From Cocleimonas sp. (GTDB lineage: Bacteria; Pseudomonadota; Gammaproteobacteria; Thiotrichales; Thiotrichaceae): DNA of 20,799 nt. A program made the position numbers and the translations under genes. The stretch covers positions 1-20,799 of the forward strand of contig JAGLDT010000099.1 in NCBI GenBank assembly GCA_023145485.1, given 5' to 3'. Below are positions 16,398 through 20,799 of the stretch, piece by piece (positions within the stretch are counted from its first letter, which is position 1; each line of letters begins with the position of its first letter). The notes under the pieces are model-generated. The model worked only from the letters and a program-made list of their open reading frames with translations, made no database searches and was not told the origin of the DNA.

Positions 16398-17765
16398 TTA
16401 AGAGGCATATTTATTTTCTAGTAACTGGAAAACGGCTAATAATCCCATGGCTTCTCCTCCTTTTGGACGACCTGGACGGTCACGATTATTCCATGCCATC
16501 ATATCAAAATGCGCCCATGATGTCTTTTCATCAACAAACTCGTTGAGGTATAAGGCTGCAGTAATTGCCCCCCCATAGCCCTGTGGTGAACTATTCAATA
16601 AATCAGCAATATCACTGTCTAAATAAGGGCGGTAGGGTGTATGCATTGGTAATTGCCATACCACTTCTTCAGCTTGAGCAGATGCCTGATTGATCTCCGC
16701 ACTCAGCGTATTATTATTAGTAAAGAAAGCAGGAATTTCAGTACCAACAGCAACCCTTGCCGCCCCTGTCAATGTTGCAAAATCGATGATTAAATCAGGA
16801 TTACTTTCACCCGCTTTAGTTAATGCATCACATAAAACTAAACGACCTTCCGCGTCTGTATTGTCTATTTCTACCGTTTTACCTGAGCGGGTATGCAACA
16901 CATCGCCAGGTCGAAAGGCATCATTAGAGATAGCATTGTCTGCAGCTGAAATAAAAACATCTAAATAAATGGGCAAATTAAGTGTCATAATCAACTGTGC
17001 CAGCCCTAATACGTGCGCAGCCCCCCCCATATCCTTTTTCATAAAGCGCATAAATTGAGACGGTTTAAGATCCAAACCACCCGTATCAAAACAAACGCCC
17101 TTACCAATTAAACTGACTTTAGGATGCGAGGTATCACCCCACCTTAAACGAATCAAACGAGGCTCATGTTTACTTGCTCGACCAACTGCATGAATACAGG
17201 GGTAGTTTTTGCGGAGTAAATTCTCACCTTTAATCTGTTTAAATTTAGCATCAAAGGTATTTGATAATGCCTTTGCAACTACCGCTAAATCTTGAGGCAT
17301 CATATCGGCAGCGGGTGTATTCACCAAGTCTCGCACCAGCGTAAAGGCAGCCACAAATGCTTTTACCCGTTTGACTTTCTTTTCTAATAAAAGAGAAGGA
17401 GCAATACGATCAGATTGTTTGTAATGCTCAAACTGATAACATGCCAACCCCCAGCCTATCGCAGCCTGTTGCTGCTGATCTTTAGTCCAATCAGATTGCA
17501 AACGGTAATGACCCAGTGGTAGTTTTTCCGCCAAAGCAGATAAAGCCCAGCGGTATTCTGTCCCTTTAGCAATCCCAAATAAAACCTGAGCTATTTCTCC
17601 CTTATCATTGGGAATAAGACAAAACTCACCCTCTTTAGCGGTAAAATCTGATTGCCTTACCCAGCATTTTACGCTTTTTGGCTGTTGTTTAAGATACCCT
17701 TTAAGTTGGCTTCCAAGGCAAGGAATGAGTGGGATCGTCGTGATAGATGAATCGGTTAAAAACAT
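16398..17765 (-). CDS. Leucyl aminopeptidase family protein (M17)
   Basis: This cytosolic dimetal aminopeptidase removes N-terminal residues from peptides. The 455-residue protein has the M17 active-site elements: GKGVCFDTGGLDLKP (221-235; Lys222 and Asp227 as metal ligands), MKKDMGGAA (242-250), and the signature NTDAEGRLVL (302-311) with the metal ligands Asp304 and Glu306 and the catalytic Arg308. LTGAARVAVG follows as usual. It is shorter than the PepA type and has a divergent N-terminal domain, resembling the second M17 paralogue (PepB-like/YwaD-unlike) found in many gammaproteobacteria. A good Shine-Dalgarno (gaaagg) precedes the ATG. The TAP-like hydrolase lies 18 nt downstream, so the two peptidases probably form an operon. 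Confidence 0.93.
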   Translation of the reverse strand: MFLTDSSITTIPLIPCLGSQLKGYLKQQPKSVKCWVRQSDFTAKEGEFCLIPNDKGEIAQVLFGIAKGTEYRWALSALAEKLPLGHYRLQSDWTKDQQQQAAIGWGLACYQFEHYKQSDRIAPSLLLEKKVKRVKAFVAAFTLVRDLVNTPAADMMPQDLAVVAKALSNTFDAKFKQIKGENLLRKNYPCIHAVGRASKHEPRLIRLRWGDTSHPKVSLIGKGVCFDTGGLDLKPSQFMRFMKKDMGGAAHVLGLAQLIMTLNLPIYLDVFISAADNAISNDAFRPGDVLHTRSGKTVEIDNTDAEGRLVLCDALTKAGESNPDLIIDFATLTGAARVAVGTEIPAFFTNNNTLSAEINQASAQAEEVVWQLPMHTPYRPYLDSDIADLLNSSPQGYGGAITAALYLNEFVDEKTSWAHFDMMAWNNRDRPGRPKGGEAMGLLAVFQLLENKYAS

Positions 17766-17848
17766 GGTTTACCTTTCTTGTTATGATCGAAATTTTTAAT
17801 TAAAAAAAGGAAGGAAACCACAGGAATATTGACATTGCAAAGACTTTT

Positions 17849-17883
17849 TTTATTGATTGTATTAAGCGTATGCAATCAATAAA
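17849..17883. repeat. Perfect 11-bp inverted repeat
   Basis: TTTATTGATTG (17849-17859) is matched by its exact complement CAATCAATAAA (17873-17883) around a 13-nt spacer. It lies 84-118 nt ahead of the M17 aminopeptidase start. It lacks a GC-rich stem and a following T tract in the right direction, so a regulator-binding dyad is more likely than a terminator. The AT-rich background raises the chance of coincidence, although an 11-bp perfect match is long. Confidence 0.55.
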
Positions 17884-17995
17884 TCGTATTTTATATACTT
17901 AATCCCCAATAAAAAAACCAAAGAACAAAAAAATGTAGGGTATCTCTAGTCCCACTATCATCGTTTCTAGTAAGTGATGCCAATTGTCAAAACAA

Positions 17996-18038
17996 ATGAC
18001 TTAGATCAATTGATAGACAGATCTATGAGTGTAATACT
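17996..18038 (+). promoter_or_regulatory. Possible FNR/CRP-type box and promoter
   Basis: ATGAC-TTAG-ATCAA (17996-18009) matches the FNR consensus TTGAT-N4-ATCAA at 8 of 10 positions. Immediately after it lies TTGATA (18010-18015) as a -35, then AATACT (18033-18038, 17-nt spacer) or TAATAC (18032-18037). With the second -10 the start would be near 18044, placing the box centre at -41.5, the class II activation distance. A further dyad ATAGA-N4-TCTAT covers 18013-18026. It reads toward the DUF1800 gene 0.8 kb away. All by eye, unconfirmed. Confidence 0.3.
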
Positions 18039-18374
18039 ATGCGCGCTTTAAAGGTTGAAAATTAAACTATTTTGGTAATTTGCTATAAAATCAAACTACT
18101 ATTGAAATATAAGATATATTCAATTTAAATAAATTAATTTGCAGTATTGAATTATTTTATTTGATAGGGTTGATTTTGAATAATTAGATCATCTATTGAC
18201 CACAAGCATCAATATTGATTACTTTTTTCCCTTAAAAAAATCAATGTAATAGTCTGTTTAAAAATATTATATATTAACAATACTTATCCTGTGATAAATA
18301 AAATATTTATGAGGTGCTTGAAAAATAAGGAGAAAACTAAGCATTTTTACATGACGAACCTGCATGTGGTATTT

Positions 18375-18442
18375 TTAAATAGCTTTTAATACTATATGTG
18401 GGTATTTATTAAATAGCTTTTAATATTATATGTAGAGATTTA
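18375..18442. repeat. 34-bp tandem direct repeat, two copies
   Basis: Two adjacent 34-nt units (18375-18408 and 18409-18442) begin with the same 17 bases, TTAAATAGCTTTTAATA, and match at 30 of 34 positions. A third, short trace (TTAAATAG) starts at 18450. The divergence between copies shows the duplication is not very recent. Function is unknown; it could be a slipped-strand duplication in AT-rich DNA or a pair of protein-binding iterons. Confidence 0.7.
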
Positions 18443-18858
18443 TCCGTAATTAAATAGTTTTGCAAGAGCCTCTTATGAATAAAATATATCGGGCTTAAAA
18501 ACTTTAATAAAAAAATACTCACGCCTTTAATTAAAAATAGGATAGGATTTTGCAAATTCGTCCTCATGTTTCTTTTAACACACTTCACTATTTTATGAGT
18601 AATTTATATTGAATTGAAATGTTACAAACCCTCATCTTAAAAAATTTGCTGGTTTTATATAGTTCTGAATGTCAATAATTTCGCGCATTCTATAGAGAAT
18701 ATTAGTTAAAGCCTTAAAAATGATAGTGATTTACTGTTTTTTCGGTAAATGGTTTATTACTGCTATTTAATATAAATTAGAGTAAGAATTATTAATGGAA
18801 TGTAGCGTTTATGAGTTTGAAAATTAAAATTTTTATCAAGAAAAATCAAAGGTGATTC

Positions 18859-20655
18859 TTGCAAAACGATAAAGTACAAAGATTATTTTCACGCCGACAG
18901 TTTTTAGGTAAAGCTGTAGTAAAAAGTATTTTTACAGCGGGTGCTATTTCCTTACCTTTTACGCAAAAGGCTCTATCATCCACAAAGGAAAGTCAACCTG
19001 TAAAGCCAAATAAATTCCAACGTAATTCAAACAATCCACCCTCCCCCCCTTTTGCTGTTCGAGTCTTAAATAAGGCAGGTTTTGGTGCGAAAGTTGGTGA
19101 TATTGATGCTTTTAATGCATTGGCAGATAATGATGATGACCGACTAATTGCTTGGGTAGATAGACAATTAAACCCAACGGCATCTGATCCTGAATTAGAT
19201 AGGCGTTTTTTGGAACTTAATGGTACTGCCTACTCAACAATTAACAAAACAAAGCAACAATTATGGGATGAGCACTATAATAGTGGACAATTTCATAAAC
19301 GACATCTTCCTCAATATGAAATGGAACGTTTGATTGTCTTTCGTAGTCTTTACAGCCAATGGCAATTACGAGAGTTGTTAAATGATTTTTGGTTTAATCA
19401 TTTTAATGTTTATGCCCAAAATGGACCAGCTCAAAGTATGTTGCCCGATTATGACAGAGAAATCCGCTCAAATATTTTTGGGAATTTTTATGATATGTTG
19501 CTGGATACTTCTAAAAGCTCAAGTATGCTTTTTTATTTAGACAACTATATCAATACTTGGCCAGATCCAAATGAAAATTATGCCCGAGAGTTAATGGAGT
19601 TACACACATTAGGAGCAATTGAAAACTCGTATGAAGATGCCACTCCAAATGCCATTGGTAATAACATCAAAGGTCAACGTAAAGGCTATACAGAAACAGA
19701 TGTGAGACAATTTGCTCGTGCTTTAACAGGATGGAGTTATGATTTCATCACATCAAGACATGCAGGTAACGGAGCTTTTACCTTTAATGCAGACCTACAT
19801 TATGATGGTCATTTAAATGAACCAATTAAAGTGATGGATATCACAATCAATCATAATACGGGTGAAAATGATGTTACGGTTATTCTAAAATACTTGGCAG
19901 ATCATTATGGAACGGCTCGATTTATTAGTAAAAAATTATGTCAACGATTAATAAGCGACAACCCAAGTGAAACGTTAATAGCAAGTACCGCTGAAATATT
20001 TTATAACAATAGAAATGAAGTTGATCAATTGGCTAAAGTTTATCGTCATATATTATTGTCTGGTGAGTTTAAAACATCATGGGGTGAAAAAATAAAACGC
20101 CCTCTTGAAACAATAGTTTCAGCGATGCGTGCGGCGGATGTTAATATTAATTACCGATATAAGCATGTACCAAGCACTAACATTCATCATTTTTTAGTGC
20201 GAGCAGGACAAGGGCCTTATAAAGTTTCTCCACCGACAGGCTATTCTGATGAAAAACCCAACTGGTCGGCAACAACCCCTTTATTAGCATCATGGCAAGC
20301 TGTAACGTATTTTTGTGCTTGGGGACCAGCAACCGATAAGAGCACGGGTAATCCTCAATATTATTTTTGCCATTTAGGTGAACAATCCAATGCTTTAATT
20401 CCTAATCAAGCAGATAGAACACCTGAAAACTTGGTAGATGATTGGATGATGCGACTTCGTGGTTATCACTATGATAATGATACACGCAATCATTTAATCA
20501 ATTTTGTTGCGGATAAGGCAGGAGTTGCCAGAAATGTATCTTTACACACCGTTATGAATACAAATAATTTAAGCAATAACCTTTTTACCTACCCGCTAAT
20601 CTGTAGCACATTAGTGGGATTGATTTTAACCTCAGCAGATGCCATGCGCCGTTAA
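18859..20655 (+). CDS. DUF1800 family exported protein
   Basis: The 598-residue protein begins with a twin-arginine signal (SRRQFLGKA, 11-19, then a hydrophobic stretch to about 41), so it is exported folded. The rest matches the DUF1800 family: RVLNKAGFG (68-76), LNDFWFNHFNV (174-184), NENYARELMELHTLG (238-252) and YTETDVRQFARALTGW (277-292) are the family blocks. DUF1800 proteins are usually paired with a DUF1501 protein, as here; their biochemical function is not established. Translation appears to start at TTG 18859, preceded by aaagg at 18848-18852, since no in-frame ATG occurs before the Tat motif and a TGA at 18853-18855 closes the frame upstream. A short 14-codon frame from ATG 18811 ends at that TGA. 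The gene has a gene-free kilobase upstream. Confidence 0.88.
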   Translation: MQNDKVQRLFSRRQFLGKAVVKSIFTAGAISLPFTQKALSSTKESQPVKPNKFQRNSNNPPSPPFAVRVLNKAGFGAKVGDIDAFNALADNDDDRLIAWVDRQLNPTASDPELDRRFLELNGTAYSTINKTKQQLWDEHYNSGQFHKRHLPQYEMERLIVFRSLYSQWQLRELLNDFWFNHFNVYAQNGPAQSMLPDYDREIRSNIFGNFYDMLLDTSKSSSMLFYLDNYINTWPDPNENYARELMELHTLGAIENSYEDATPNAIGNNIKGQRKGYTETDVRQFARALTGWSYDFITSRHAGNGAFTFNADLHYDGHLNEPIKVMDITINHNTGENDVTVILKYLADHYGTARFISKKLCQRLISDNPSETLIASTAEIFYNNRNEVDQLAKVYRHILLSGEFKTSWGEKIKRPLETIVSAMRAADVNINYRYKHVPSTNIHHFLVRAGQGPYKVSPPTGYSDEKPNWSATTPLLASWQAVTYFCAWGPATDKSTGNPQYYFCHLGEQSNALIPNQADRTPENLVDDWMMRLRGYHYDNDTRNHLINFVADKAGVARNVSLHTVMNTNNLSNNLFTYPLICSTLVGLILTSADAMRR

Positions 20656-20663
20656 AGGAGAAA

Positions 20664-20799
20664 ATGATGAAAACCATTAATCGAAGAAATTTTTTAAAAG
20701 GAATGACGGCTTCAACACTTGCCACTATGGCAATACCTTCATTTGCAAATCCTAAAGAACACAATTGCTCAATAGATGATTCTGATGATTCTGATGATT
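20664..20799 (+). CDS. DUF1501 family protein, N-terminal part (runs off window)
   Basis: Only the first 45 codons are present. They encode a twin-arginine signal, NRRNFLKGMTAS, and a hydrophobic stretch ending at IPSFANP, where signal peptidase probably cuts after SFA. The frame then enters a Ser/Asp run. Position directly after a DUF1800 gene (8 nt after its stop), with a Tat signal, makes a DUF1501 (sulfatase-like fold) protein by far the likeliest call, though its diagnostic domain is outside the window. A strong Shine-Dalgarno aaaggag (20654-20660) precedes two adjacent ATGs at 20664 and 20667; spacing fits either. Confidence 0.7.
   Translation, partial: MMKTINRRNFLKGMTASTLATMAIPSFANPKEHNCSIDDSDDSDD
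20775..20799 (+). repeat. 9-bp tandem repeat coding Asp-Asp-Ser
   Basis: The unit GATGATTCT is repeated at least 2.7 times and continues to the edge of the window. It keeps the reading frame and encodes an acidic DDS run just after the predicted Tat cleavage site of the DUF1501-like protein. Its full length cannot be seen. Such in-frame repeats can vary in copy number between strains. Confidence 0.75.

Larger units (their letters stand above)
17766..18858. other. 1.1-kb gene-free AT-rich region
   Basis: I see no open reading frame of useful length with a ribosome binding site on either strand, and no tRNA-like fold. The stretch separates the divergent M17 peptidase and DUF1800 genes. It contains the 14-nt palindrome TTTTTAATTAAAAA (17793-17806), the inverted repeat at 17849-17883, a dyad cluster and possible promoter at 17996-18038, the palindrome ATCAATATTGAT (18208-18219), an A/T-only hairpin at about 18215-18244 and a 34-bp tandem duplication at 18375-18442. 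No GC-rich terminator is visible. It could be a long regulatory region, a long leader, or decayed sequence. Confidence 0.7.

Noticed and set aside
16690..16968. Plus-strand frame inside the M17 aminopeptidase
   Set aside because: It is antisense to the active-site region of the aminopeptidase. The frame at 17608-17799 is rejected for the same reason.
18208..18244. ATCAATATTGAT palindrome and adjoining A/T hairpin, considered as a terminator or FNR site
   Set aside because: The hairpin is all A/T pairs with a bulge, and the palindrome lacks the 4-nt spacer of an FNR box.
18327..18389. Shine-Dalgarno-like aaggag followed by ATG 18351 and 12 codons
   Set aside because: The spacing to the ATG is far too long and the frame ends after 12 codons, so there is no case for a gene.
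1..20799. CRISPR array, tRNA, rRNA, IS element or defence island
   Set aside because: No regularly spaced repeats, no tRNA-like folds, no transposase and no nuclease or toxin-antitoxin pair were seen.

Overview
The window is AT-rich bacterial chromosome from, most likely, a gammaproteobacterium. The main evidence is the conserved divergent block of LysM lipoprotein-dprA-smg on the minus strand facing def-fmt-rsmB-DUF4390-ntrY-ntrX on the plus strand, an order typical of gammaproteobacteria. The AT-rich codon use, B12 genes and DUF1800/DUF1501 pair would suit a Thiotrichales- or Methylococcales-like lineage, but this placement is a guess.

Layout. (1) 33-3336, plus: a secreted two-repeat SH3-type protein, then precorrin-8X methylmutase (cobH/cbiC), a NodH-like sulfotransferase and the bifunctional precorrin-6Y methyltransferase/decarboxylase (cobL/cbiET). 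This is a piece of a corrin-ring operon interrupted by a sulfotransferase gene. (2) 3333-6237, minus: LysM lipoprotein, dprA and smg, meeting cobL tail to tail with a 4-nt overlap. (3) 6433-6942: a yqhA-type membrane protein. (4) 7093-14775, plus: def and fmt (N-terminal formyl-group removal and addition), rsmB (16S rRNA m5C967), a DUF4390 protein, the NtrY-NtrX two-component pair and a small SAM-dependent methyltransferase. (5) 14772-17765, minus: an M17 aminopeptidase and a membrane-anchored TAP-like alpha/beta hydrolase, probably a peptide-degrading operon. (6) 17766-18858: about 1.1 kb with no recognisable gene, holding dyads, a 34-bp tandem duplication and a possible FNR-type promoter. 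(7) 18859-end: a Tat-exported DUF1800 protein followed by the start of a DUF1501 protein.

Most of the window is conserved housekeeping. The points most worth a second look are an NtrX whose AAA+ domain has lost the sigma-54 contact loop and several ATPase residues, the sulfotransferase embedded in the B12 operon, a Tyr at the usual catalytic His of CobH, and the long gene-free region ahead of the DUF1800/DUF1501 pair. I found no CRISPR array, tRNA, rRNA, insertion sequence or clear novel defence system.
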